From Larix kaempferi (taxonomy: Eukaryota > Streptophyta > Pinopsida > Pinales > Pinaceae), in NCBI GenBank assembly GCA_027924585.1, contig BSBM01000319.1:7035001-7099000 (forward strand): a DNA stretch of 64,000 nt, read 5' to 3'. Below are positions 47,261-58,756 of the stretch, in pieces (the stretch's first letter is position 1; every line of letters starts with the position of its first letter). The notes beneath the pieces are model-generated. The model had not been told where the DNA came from and did not search any database. It saw only the letters and a list, made by a program, of their open reading frames with translations. The position numbers and the translations under genes were made by a program.

Positions 47261-47418
47261 TTATCCTTCGAAGAAAAACTTGGAATTCTCAAAGCAGGAT
47301 TTTTAGTTGAAAACAAAGTAAAAAGGAGAATTAAACTCTTAAGGCAGTCTTTCTAAAAAATAAAAGGAGGGGCCCCAATATGTAAAACATTTTGGTGGGG
47401 GATGTTGCTGCAACAACA

Positions 47419-48482
47419 ATTGGCGAGTCACTGGCGAACACAGATCTCTGAAAAATTCCTCTCCATGATCTGAAACCTTATCAAAAGACATCCATCTTAT
47501 ATGAAATATTCAGTTGAGCACTTGAATTTCTGTGAAGGAAGAAGGGACTTTACCTGCTAGCCATTGGGGAAAGGGGAGCTTTGACAGAGACATCTTTAAA
47601 ACTCTCAAAGGGCCAACATATGGGATTCATTTTAGAAGAATCATCTTTCATATGGCTACTGCTGTCGGACTCCACAGGATCTACAACACTTTTCTCATGG
47701 ACATTATTGCTCTTGTTCCTCATTCCCATGCCGCTTGCATCCTTTTGGATGTTTGTACTTTTGATAGCTTTGCTGTCTGAGACTTCCAGAGATATTTTCT
47801 TTAGACATGATCTTTGATTTTAGGCTCCTCAATCCATAATGTCCTTTTGTGTGAGTGAGAGATTTTATTGGTTTGATCAAGCCTCACGGACGGAGAGGAG
47901 CCCATTTTGAGTTGAGCCTTTTGGACAACTTTCTTGATTTTACATGTTTTGCTTTGTCTCAGCCATGCTTCAATTGAGGCGAGAATCTCTGGAAAACAGA
48001 CCCTTGAATTTAAGCCATTTTGGCTGTTAAATTTGCAGCATGGAGTCATTTCAATACCCTATGCCCTTGAGATGTGCTACTTTCCATGGGTCCAACTTCA
48101 ATAACCTTCTTAAGATGCCTTTAAGTGTGAGAGTGGGTGGAGCCCAAAGATAGTAATAAAGATAGTCATAGATCTTTGCTATTTAAACAGGATTAGTGTG
48201 ACTAGCAGAGTAGGCTTCCTTCCTTCTGAAAAGGTTCAGCGAGAGCAAAATACATGGATAAACTTTCATTCGAGCATAGTTCCGGACTCATGGGCTGCGA
48301 GATTTCTTTAAGAGACCTATCTTGATGAGAAACTCAACGGCAGGGGCTTTCAGATAGCAAACTTTGTGCAAAGGTTCAAATGACAAGAAAAGAAACAAAA
48401 AATGGCTGAAACTAATACAAACAAAATGCTAAAGCAACCATAAAAGAAAAGTTTATTTATGTACAGAAAGTCTTAGCGAGAC
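47419..48482 (-). other. Gypsy-B 3' internal non-coding region
   Basis: About 1.06 kb between the integrase stop and the 3' LTR, without a plausible frame. The bases next to the LTR (minus strand ...GCCAGTGACTCGCCAAT) are not purine-rich, so the polypurine tract is missing or unusual. Confidence 0.6.
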
Positions 48483-50453
48483 TTATGCAAAGTATTGCTT
48501 CAAGGCGAGGCCATTGAGAGGAAGGGTTACTTCTTCTCCCTCGAGATCTATCAACTTATAAGTGGATGGGCCTATCTTTGCCGAAATTTGGTACGGGCCT
48601 ACCCATAAATGTTGGAATTTTGTGTGCATTCCTTTGCCTTCATGATTATGGTCCCATTTCAGGACTAAGTCCCCAACTTCAAAACTTCTTTTACCGGACT
48701 TCCTCTTATCGAACCTTCTCTTAACTATGTCTTGGTGGTGACGGAATTGGTCTTTAGCTTTCTGTCGGGCTTCTTCAAGTTGAAGCAGGGTATCGATCCT
48801 GGATTGTAAGACTTGGCTACCAGAACCCTGAGAGGCTTGGGATAACTGTAAGGATGGGAGCAAGATGTTGGGGGGAAGGATGGATTCCTTGCCATAGACA
48901 AGAGTGAAAGGGGAGACCCCTAATGCATTCTTTGGAGTCACCCTATCTGCCCATAAGGCGTTTGGGAGAGCTATGTGCCAACTTCGCTGGTTTTCTATCA
49001 CAAATTTCTTGAGAATTCGAATAAGATTTTTGTTTGAAGATTCAGCTAATCCGTTCCCTTGAGGGTAATAATTGGCTGAATAGTGCAACTTAATTCCCCA
49101 TTCATAAACAAATTCATTTATCTTGCAAGATGAAAAATAGGAAGCATTATCAAAAACAAGGGAAATTGGAACCCCAAACCTGGTTATGATGTTTTCTTTC
49201 AAAAAAATGATGACTGCATCTTCATTGATCTTGCGCAACGGGATGGTTTCCGTCCACCTAGTGAAGTAGTCAGTAGCCGTCAGGATGTATCGATGTTGCA
49301 AAGAAGAATTTGGATTTATCTATCCGATAACATCTATACCCCACTGCTCAAAAGGCTCAGAGATAATAACCGGCTGTAATGGTCCTACTGCCTTAGGTAA
49401 TTTACTGGCACTTCTTTGGCATACATCACAGTTTCGTGCATACGTATGGGCATCTCGGAACAGAGTGGGCCAATAATATCTAGCTCTAAGTATCTTGTGT
49501 GCTGTTGTCTCCCCTGAATAATGTCCACTTGCGGGGCCATCGTGTAATTCTTTGACAACTTTATTTGCATCTTCCTTTTCTAAACATCTAAGGAAAACTC
49601 CATCATAATTTTTTTTGAGAAGTATTCCATCGATGATTTGATAAGGTGCTGATTTCAAATGGAGTGCCCTTCTTTGTTTAGAGTTCCAGTGCTCAGGTAG
49701 GTACCCTTGCTGTAAATAATGCACCAGATATCTATACCATGACTGAGGAGTTGAAAAGATAGGACATACTTCAACCGAGTTTAGCTCAGCTTCATTCTTC
49801 CAATGTTGCTCTTCCTCAATCGAGTTTCCTGCAAGTAATTTGCACAGGCCTTGCCCTTTGATGCTCGTGGCTGGTTTAAATTCTAAATCATATTCTTGAA
49901 GAGCTGTGACCCAGTTCCCTCTCCTTTCTTCTAGTTCCTTTTGAACGAAAAGGGATCTAACAGCTGGATGGGGAACTATAACTTTAGTTCTGTTCTTAAG
50001 AATATATGGCCTGAACTATTTGACTACTTTGAAGACGACATATGCATGCTTTTCAACCATGGGATAATTTAGCTCAGCCCCCTGTAGACCAGTGCTCATA
50101 AATGAGATTGGGTACTCGTCTCCTAGCTCCACCTTTTGAGTGAGTACAGCCGCGAGGGAGTCATCCGAAGCAAAGGTGTACAGGATAAAGTCCGTATCAA
50201 AATCTGGGCTTCTTAAGGAAGGAGCTTTAGCTATAGCTGCCTTGATGTATCTAAAGGAATCCTTTTCTAAATCTGTCCACTTGAATTGTATGCTTTGTTT
50301 AACCATCTGTTGTAATGGTTTAACAATTTGTGCGAAATCTGGAACAAATCTTCGGACAAAATTGATAGTGCCCATAAATGACTGCATAGATTTTTTGTTG
50401 TGAGGCATTGGAATATTATTGATAGCTTGTGCCCTTTCTTGATCTATTGACAC
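48483..50453 (-). pseudogene. pol: Gypsy-B degenerate Ty3 RNase H and integrase
   Basis: One frame broken by TAG at 50016 and 49320. The RNase H-like part reads ILYTFASDDSLAAVLTQK, then YPMVEKHAYVVFKVVK and VPHPAVRSLF. The positions that carry Asp and Asp-His in active Ty3 RNase H (TDAS, DHxxL) are Phe and Pro-His, so it looks like a catalytically empty connection domain. Integrase follows with the zinc finger GHYSGETTAHKI...CDVCQR, then GIDVIG (first Asp), VFDNASYFSS (second Asp) and QGNGLAESSNKN (Glu), all kept. The C-terminus has GDLVLKWDHNHEGKG and ends GLALKQYFA. No chromodomain is visible. Confidence 0.92.
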
Positions 50454-51920
50454 TCATCTTTTGGAAATGATATGGACCAAGAGTTTACCTTCGGGAACAA
50501 CGAACACACTCTTCTTGGGATTCAAAGAAATACCATATTTTTGACAGCGATAAAAAATATGTTTCAAATGGACAACATGATCTTCCCTTTTCTTTGAAAA
50601 AACTATCACATCATTTAAGTAGACAACAACACATTGCCCACCCAATCCTCAGAAGGCGATATCCATTGCTCGTTGGAATGTAGCTCCTGTGTTTATCAGA
50701 CCAAATGGCATCTTTCTGTATGCGAAAGTTCCCCACTTAGTGCAGAAAGTAGTCTTAAGACGATCCTCTTTGGCTACTAATACCTGATTGTAGCCAGAGA
50801 AACCATCGAGAAGAGAAAATAGCTCAGATCCCGACACCATTTGAAGGATTTGTTCCATTGAAGGGATGGGGTAGTTGTCTTTATCCGAAGCTTTGTTTAA
50901 ATTTCTGAAATCTACACATAGCCTTATCTCTCCTGACTTCTTTCTTACGGGAACCAAGTTAGCAACCCACTCAGAATGCTGAACCTTAAATATTATTTTA
51001 GCGTCCAGGAGTTTCTTTAATTCCTTTTGAATCAGAGGCTCCAAAGTAGGATGCATCCTTCTTAACTGCTGCTGAAATGGCTTGACACCGGCTTTCATCG
51101 GTATAACATGCTGAATAATGTGGACGTCATACGTTTTCAGATCTTCGTAGGTCCATGCAAAAACATCCTTATATTGCTTAAATAGTTTGATGAACCTATC
51201 TCTTTCTCCTGGTGAACAATATTTGCCAAGGTTGACAAACTTTGGTTTTGCCTCGGTACCCAAATTGACTAACTCTTGTTGCATCGATGAGCTATTAGTT
51301 TTGGTATTAGCTGGCCTTTTGAACTTATTTTGAAGATCGAACAACATTTCAAGGGACCTTACCCCTTTGGGGATGAATTTTCCTTTATCAACATCCTTCT
51401 TTTGCAAATAAGAATCGTGTTCTTCTTCATCTATCGTAGTTCCTTGGAAGTTGTCTTCATTCGTTAGAAAACTAATAATTTGCTCGTCATCATCGAAGAC
51501 TCTGAAGTTTGTGACGTTATCGGGAACGGAGGGCCTGAAAATCAATTCAATTGAGCATTTGTTATTAGATGGCACCAATCTAGAAGCGAATGTTGCTAAC
51601 AAATCAGCTGCAGAATTTTGCAATCTAGGAATTGACTTTATATTGAAAGCATCAAAATGCATAATTAAATCCCATACCTCAGCCTGATAACCCTTCAAAT
51701 GAGGTGAGAGACAATGAATGGTGTCTCTTACCTGTCTTACAACTATTTCGGAGTAACCAAAAACCTTCAAGTACTTAACATTTAAACCAATGGCCTTCTT
51801 TAACCCATGTACCAAGGCTTCATATTCTGCTGTGTTGTTAGTACAGTCAAATTCTAATCTACAGGACAAAAAATACTTGTTTCTTTTTGGATCCATCAGA
51901 ACACAACCGACTCGGATCCC
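50454..51920 (-). pseudogene. pol: Gypsy-B upstream RNase H plus reverse transcriptase
   Basis: Codons 1-105 of the 415-codon piece (51896-50649) are an RNase H: the YFDG Asp lies just upstream in the previous frame, NNTAEYEALVHGLK gives the Glu, and NSAADLLATFAS gives the late Asp. The middle Asp position (FGDSE in relatives I remember) is Tyr here. A one-base shift near 51920 separates it from the protease frame. After a linker of about 150 codons comes the reverse transcriptase: AKIIFKVQHSEWVANLVPVR, LCVDFRNLNKA, FSLLDGFSGYNQ and MPFGLINTGATF. After a TGA at 50651, the catalytic box is VVYLNDV (YLDD changed to YLND). A TGA at 50454 closes this part. RNase H placed before reverse transcriptase is unusual. 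Confidence 0.9.
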
Positions 51921-54577
51921 TCCAGATTTTTATAACCATCAAAGTATAATGTCCAAAAAATATCTTTAGATTCAACTAAGTTAGTATCTCTATGATCTAA
52001 TTCAGTGACTAAACTAACTATATTAAAGTCAACATCATCAGTTTGAGAGAAATGAAGGAGATCGGACTTTTCATCGGATTCATGGATGATGGTTTCAGAC
52101 TGATAATTACCCGGATCAATTTCTAAGAAATAATTCCCAAGGACCGAAGATGAGAAGGTTACAGCCTCATTCTTTCCATCTAGTTGAGTGACATTTTGCT
52201 TCATGTGTGGCTCTCTCAGGAGTTTGATTTGATTCTTCCTGTTCTGATAAGGCAACCATAAATGAGACCAATCAGTGGCAAAGTAACCATTTAGCTTGGT
52301 AGACCAGTCCCTACTTAAGATCAGACCATAGGCTTCAGGAATATCAACCACCATTATGTCAATAAACTGACAAACTCTAGAGTCGGATGATAATCTAATG
52401 AGAACATCTTTCATCTCCCTAATCACTTTGACAACAGTCCTATCTAACTGGATAATTTGGGCTGGGGATGACACAGGTTGCCCGTTAATTTTTTTACAAA
52501 TTGACAGTGGCATGACGTTTGAAGATGCCCTAGAATCTGCCAAACAATTGTGAACATTATGATTAAAAATTTCAAAGGTCAACAAGAAAGGCAATGTTTG
52601 AGATTTAGATTTCCCTCCGATGCTAGCTTCATTAATTTTAGGATTTTCTTGAGAGTCCGTTAATGGAGTGCTGGTCTGGGGCTCTAGAACATGTAGCAGC
52701 TTGTCTCGTTGATGAGGCAAGTTGCACATGTCAAATATTGACACATTTGCTTTGACCTTCTTTATATCCTCAATAATGTCATATCCTATGTCAGATTCGT
52801 TCCCAATTCGGGTTAGATGATCTGTTTTACTCATCGTGACCTTAGGTTGCTGAACTATGGTGTCAGCGTTTGGCAGTTTGGCCACTGTTTGGTTAGCTTT
52901 AGGCTGCAGTGGAATGATTTTTATATGCCTTCTAGGTAGTTCTTTTGAAACTTTAGGCTTGGGAGAAGCCGAGTTTGGTACAGGATCCGTGATAGGGCCT
53001 TTACTGCGGGTAGCAACGTTCACGGTAGAGGGAGAGATTTCTATGGGATTCTCTTCTGCTAATTCAGTCATAGGTACCCAATCCCATAACACCATAGTAG
53101 TGTCTGAGGTTGGTTCCTCTAACTCAGGGCTTGATTCCTCTAGAGAATCATCTGGGTCTGGAATCTGTGAATCCAGCATTTGGTTCATGACTAAACTCAT
53201 GGAGTTAATCCATTGTGGGTAGCTATTTTCCGAATGCGGTTCTTGATGAAAAGTGCAGAATTTTTCCATCCCGATTTCATTTAGGTTTAAAACAGGGGAA
53301 GTATTCATTGGTGGATGAGGTTCATAGCCGTCTTCCCTCTTTTTATAAAATGGCTTGAAAGGTTTCCTAGATGTACTAGCAGCCTTATCTTTCTCGAGAT
53401 CTACAATCTTATTGGATAACTTCTGCATCATCTTGACTACATTTTCCATGTCTGTAGATGATTCTTCTTTACCTCTAGTGAGCAGCAAGGGTTTTTTGCT
53501 GGCTGCTGGTTTTGGTTCTGCATCTAAGGCATGTTTAGCAATGCTATCTGCTTCTTCTTCTACCTTTCTAGCTTCTTCGAAGTTCTCTATCAAGTTAGTT
53601 TTCTTAGATCTTTTAACGTACATTGCTATGGGTCCTTCAAGAGCTGTTGTATAATATTCAATCAGAGATTCCTCTGCTGGTTTATTTGCTTCACTGAAAT
53701 TATTTAAAAGCATTGTGAATCTTTGATTAAAGTCTTGAACCTTTTCTTTCTTTTCCATTCGCATGGATAAGAGTTCTTTCATAAGTGTAGCCACAGTCTT
53801 TTGGTTTCCATACTTCTTCAAAAAACAGTTTTCGAATTCATGCCAACTTGAGATTGAGCTAGGTTGTAAGCTAAAATACCAGGATGATACTTTCGGCTCG
53901 AAGGTGTATGGAAAAAGCCTACAGACTACATATTCATGCTGAACGTTCAAAAGATTCAGAGCTAAGTAGAAACTCTTGAGATGATCCTCGGCTGAAATAG
54001 CTTTCCCTGGGTTGAATTTAGGCAAGACCTTCTCTGGATTTTTTGGAAGGTTGTGGAATGGCCCAGCTAGATTCAACGCTCCCCTTGCTCTCCAAGCAGG
54101 TACAGCCATGTCTCTATGTGGAGAATTTGGTGGGGAATTGTAAGGTGAGTTCTGTGGAGTGTTCTTTGGAGTAATGAGTTCTCTAAGGCTTTCCTGGTCT
54201 GAAATATTTTCTGAGTTTTCAAGATCTACCTTGTTCAGAGGGTCTGAAATTTCTTCTAAACTTAAATTCACAAGCTCTTCAAAACTTTGAACAAGAATTG
54301 AATCACGGGTGTATTGTCGCTCTTTTCTAGGGGAACTTTTCTTAGGGAGACAATTCACTGCATTTAAACCACCTAGCTGTCTAACGTAAGATCGTGTATG
54401 CCTCCTCAAATCCTCTATTTCTGCAAAAGGTACAGTGTATAAAGCTTCTTGAGACTCAGGATCAGAAATGAGGTTTTCTTGATTTAATATTTCAAGATCT
54501 GGGTTGTTTGAAATGCCTTCTTTAAGCGGGTTTTCAGTGACATTTATGACAGTGGGAGATTTTCCTCTATCAGCCAT
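51896..54577 (-). pseudogene. gag-pro: Gypsy-B Gag and protease
   Basis: 893 codons, open from the ATG at 54577, only 33 bp inside the 5' LTR. Acidic N-terminal part, a Pro/Asn/Ser run (residues 138-153), then the Gag capsid core MAVPAWRARGALNL to about residue 340 with SSWYFSLQPSSISSWHEFENCFLKKYG. A Lys-rich linker follows. No standard CCHC knuckle is visible; a FCTFHQEPHSENSYP segment sits where one might be. The protease site near residue 683 is LADSRASSNVMP: the Gly of DSG is Arg (52531-52529). The frame ends after the first RNase H strand (WTLYFDG) because of a one-base shift. Confidence 0.92.
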
Positions 54578-54587
54578 GCACTTTCAA

Positions 54588-54605
54588 GTCCTCCTTCTAG
54601 CACCA
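54588..54605 (-). promoter_or_regulatory. Gypsy-B candidate primer-binding site
   Basis: On the minus strand, TGGTGCTAGAAGGAGGAC begins five bases after the 5' LTR end. It starts TGG, as sites complementary to tRNA CCA ends do, but I could not match it to a particular tRNA. Confidence 0.4.
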
Positions 54606-55540
54606 AAAAATGTTGATGCCCTGGAGATCACAGCATCAATCAGAAAGGGATCCTCCCCGGTAGACTATCCCAATTAGATTGTCCACCATTTGGTGTGGGG
54701 AATCCATCCGGTTAGCGATTCCGGCAATCGTGGGTTTGGAGATTTGCTCCAGCTATACCGGTTATGGCTCGATCCACCGTTCTTTTTCTTTTTTATGTTT
54801 TAGAATGATATGCAAGTGCCTAGTCTAAATTTAATCTAAATGCAGAAATGGAAAACAGATCTATGTCTAAAAATTGAAAATAAATCTAAACTATCCCTGC
54901 AAGGAGCAAATTGAAAGCATGAGTAATGAGCTGTAGGAGTTATATAAAGAATAAACAGACAGCCATTAAATCTTAAAGATAAAGCTATAGCAAAGGTAAG
55001 AGATATCATAAGATAGCTTCTAATTAAATATAACACATTCCATTACTCATGAAAGAGAGAATTCATTTGCACAGAAAGAAGTAAGATCATTCACTACAAA
55101 GAAATAATTCAGAACAGTAAAGAAAGATCTCACAGTAAAGTATGGAAGTCACAAGAATAATCCAATGTACATCCAATATTCATTTCCATGCAAAAAGACG
55201 TCCTCTCCAGGCTCTTATTAGGTAGATTTTATTCTCTTGAAACAAGTGCAAGGTAGCTCGTACAAGTTCAGAAAACATTATTTCCCTGCCAAAAGTCCTT
55301 TATATTGCTTCCTAAACTTCTACTTATAATATTACAAAATGCCCTTTGGGCTGCCACCTGGCTCTTTACACTTGTCACCTACAGACTTTTCCCCTTTTAA
55401 CAGACAAAACTGTGACCCTTTCTTAAACAGAAAATTACTTAAAAAAAAAGAAAAGGACAGCTGTCCAATGGCTCCACGTTTTTAGACATATGAAAGACAA
55501 AATACAAAAATTAGGAATCAATGCCTTGATATCAGCGTGT

Positions 55541-58500
55541 TCATTCTTGGGCAGGCACTCCAGCTGGGAGGGAAGCACTCGGGCTAGCTATTATTGCTGC
55601 TGCTGCTGGGAGAGAAGCACTTGGGCTGGATGTAACTTCTGCTGCTGCTGGGAGAGAGGCACTTGGGCTGGCTGTTACTTCTGCTGCTGCTTTCTTTTGC
55701 TCTTCTGCTATGTAGCTGAACCAGACACCAGTATCTCTGATAACTACATTTACCACAAAAGGGAGCAAGATTTTCTGGGAAGTTACATCTTTACCAACCT
55801 CTACTCCAATGCCCTGAATTTCCACAACTACTGCTTGGTGGATTTCTTTAAGCAAATGGTCGTGTATTGATGACATCCCAATATAATGATGGAGATCATC
55901 AATGGCTAAGACATCAATCTTATTCACATATTCCGTTTGGATATCAAGTTCCTCCTTCAAGTTAGACAAACGTTGCTCTTTGCTCGGGAACTCATCAAGG
56001 GACTGGGGGAAACTCAACTTGCATTTATTGTACACTTCATGGATTTTTTGATAGAGACTATTACTTTTATCCATTGTCCCTTGGATCTTAGCCGTTAGCT
56101 TAAGGCTACAGTTTCTGCAAAATTCCAAAAGGGCTATGTCTTCATTAAAACCATCCACAGATTTGAATGGGAGATGCTTGGGGAAGTCCACCTTTCCTTC
56201 TCTCCATTCTATCTGGCTCAGGATGTTTGCCTTAACCTGAGTATGTTTAACCTTAAGCCTGTTGGCCTCTGCATTTACTTCTTTTAATCTAACCACCATG
56301 GCCTTGAGCTTGCATACTCCCTCAGTAATTAGTTCCTGCGTGTCATGGATTTGCTTTAGGATGCTACAGGACAGCTCATGGAAAGGAGATATATCTATCG
56401 CTCTGCCTTCTGCTTGCTCTAATTGCTCAACCAATACCTACTTATCCACCTCTAGATGGGATACTTTAGCTTCTGCATCGTTCTTTTATGCTTCTAAGAT
56501 CATCATCTAGATCGCCATGTGTTCCTTTTCTTCTTCCAAAAGGTTATACTTGTCTGACAACTCTTTATGCTCAACAGACAGGTGATTATACCTATTCACC
56601 ACGAGATCCCTATAGGCTTGCTCATTAGCGACAGTATGTTGTAGCATGTGAGCTCTCCTCTTTGTCGACTCAACTTCTTTAACTATATCAACCACATTGT
56701 CCAGCGTTGCTTTTGCTGTCTCTATAGCGGCGGATGCCATAGCTAAAGGAGCCTTATTTGTATTTTGCATTACTGTGGTGTCCCGGTGGGTAACAATATC
56801 TTCTTGGAAGAGTCTATTTATCCTCTCTTCTGATTTAAGGCCCATTTCCTTCCTCTTCTTATCATAGACAAATTCATCCCATCTGGACACGGTATGCTCT
56901 TCTGATGGAGTGTAAGGGACGATTGGGAGATCTATAATATTCATTTCTGCTTCCGCGGGTGGGGTCTAGAATACTTGAGATGAATCTGTTCCCACATTTT
57001 GGGTACCAGAGACACCTGCTTGTGTTGTGTCTACCTCCATATTTTGAGTGCCGGAGACACCTACTTGAGATACATCTATTTCCATATCCTGGGTGCTGGA
57101 GCCACTTGCTTAGGCATCTTCAACTGTCTTGAGTTCTTCTTCCGTCTTTTGCCTCACTTCAACTTGTTGCCTTCTCTTTTCTTCTTCAACTTGCGGCTGA
57201 TTCTCATTTGCTTCCACTTGCTTCACATCTTCAGCTTCTTTCTGCAGCCTTGAATTTTCTTCTTCTTTCTGCAATCTTGCTTCCTCTTTTAACCTTTTCT
57301 CTTCTTGGGCTCGGGCATCATCTGCTTCTTTCTCTTTCTGCTGGCTGGTTTTTTGGGCCTTGGTAGAGCTAGAGCTTGCTCCACTGCCTTGACGACAGAT
57401 CTGCAATTCAGTGATGTTGTTGATGCCTCTGAATGCCTCTTCCTCGGCATCATAATAATGAGGATATTCGAAATGCACATAGATTTCTTTGCAATGCTCG
57501 ACAACTTTCCCCCACCTATCATTTCTATGGAAAATGACCTCACCAAAGTGGAAGGGTTTTAGCTCTTGAACAAACTCCTCAGCTGATGCAACCCCTGAGA
57601 ATTTGTAAGCTCCTATGCAGAAGGGTAAACGAGGGAAAGAAGCCTTATGCTGCTTGTTAAGCACTGCTCCAATTCCATCCAGGAAAATTTGTCTCACTAC
57701 TTGTTTGAGGACTACATAGTCAGTAGCATACCTTGGAAAAATATATGGAGCTTTAGTCCCTCCAAACATCCTGATGTAGGTGCCTTGCTCTGAAAGATAA
57801 AAATCTCCATAGTTTTCCATGATCTCCATGGCATTTTCCGACAGGAAGTTGGGCTCTTCCTTGAATATCTGCTCATATAGGGGCATGATGAGCCCCTCAT
57901 AGATGAGCTTATAGCTGGCTCTGTAATTTTGAGCCCACATCATCTTGTAAGCAGTGTATACCGGGGTGTTGGATTTATCCCACCTGCAGCCTAAGCTGGG
58001 GAAAGATAGCTTGGCCAAAACACAGTCAGTGAGATAGGAAGACATGTAAAATTCTGACTTTTTTAAGGCCATACCTTCCCTTACAGCAGCCATGGTGGAT
58101 GCCAAACTGTCTGAAAGGATAGTATCCTAGTCAAACACAGTCCCTTTGAATGCTACGAAGTGTGTGATGGGATCCCACTGTATCCTGTATACAGTGCCAT
58201 CGGGCATGCCGAAAATTCTGCACAGCATCAGGGCGATTAACCTAAAAGGAGGTCTTAGATTCTGAACATCATATTCGTCATTACCTCTCTCTCTTAAGTG
58301 CTTGCCTACTACCAATAATTTTTTGGCCATTTCAATATTGTTCATCTGGCCCAACCATTCATCACTCAGAGCTTGCTGAGGACGTGAGAATTTATAGGCT
58401 GCGGCAAGATATGCTGGGTGGAATGAGGTGATGGGTACTCTCCCGCTGTCATGTAATACTCTTGTCTCCGCGTTAGTATGTTCCAGTATCCACCCGATTA

Positions 58501-58756
58501 CTTCAGAACATGGGAACAATTCATGGCGGGTAGAAGCCCTAGCTATGCCTGAAGTTCTTATGTTGCGATAGATCTGCTCTTCCTCCAGTAATGCATATGG
58601 GATATCCTGGTCCCTGATCATCCTATAAATATCGCCCCAACGAACTTCGGGAGTAATGCCGGTGGTACACCTAGTATCTTGGAACATAGTCTCAGTCCTA
58701 AGTAGTACTGGCTCTAGTTCCATCACTTTAGATTTCTTCCTACCACCTTTTGGCAT
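55541..58756 (-). pseudogene. LTR-encoded long frame, 5' LTR copy (about 1,070 codons)
   Basis: One continuous frame with in-frame stops only (58127, 57110, about 56969, 56507, about 56487, 56438), no frameshift. Starts MPKGGRKKSKV. Residues 1-470 look globular: RWGDIYRMIRDQDIP, PFRLIALMLCRIFGM, YMSSYLTDCVLAKLSFPSLG, WAQNYRASYKLIYEG, then GTYIRMFGGTKAPYIFPRY. Residues 470-550 are a Glu/Lys/Gln-rich helix (QKEKEADDARAQEEKRLKEE). A stretch of VSGTQNMEVD-type repeats follows, then coiled-coil-like segments (LSVEHKELSDKYNLLEEEKEHM) and an Ala/Ser/Pro tail of ASPSASLPAA repeats. TAG at 56440-56438 is shared by both LTR copies, so the protein may be two (773 and 297 codons). I do not recognise the family. 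It is sense to gag-pol and inside U3. Confidence 0.88.

Larger units (their letters stand above)
41205..47418 (-). repeat. Gypsy-B 3' LTR, 6,214 bp
   Basis: Starts TGTTGATGCC and ends GCAACAACA on the plus strand. Coding-strand order: terminal TGTTGTTGC, dyad array (about 47260-46200), possible upstream promoter, long frame (45271-42135), TATA box TATAAATAG (41922-41914), AATAAA (41827-41822), end. So U3 is about 5.5 kb and R plus U5 about 0.7 kb. Compared with the other LTR it lacks about 80 bp near 43485. In one 93-base stretch I counted six differences between copies. Confidence 0.95.

Noticed and set aside
47419-47440. Plus-strand TTGGCGAGTCACTGGCGA next to the left Gypsy-B LTR read as a primer site, which would make the element plus-oriented
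   Set aside because: Gag, protease, reverse transcriptase and integrase all read on the minus strand, as does the TATA/AATAAA order in the LTR. Kept only as an oddity.
55541-58756. The LTR frame taken as a captured host gene
   Set aside because: I cannot name any host homologue, it has no introns, and it occurs only inside the LTRs here. Capture remains possible but unsupported.
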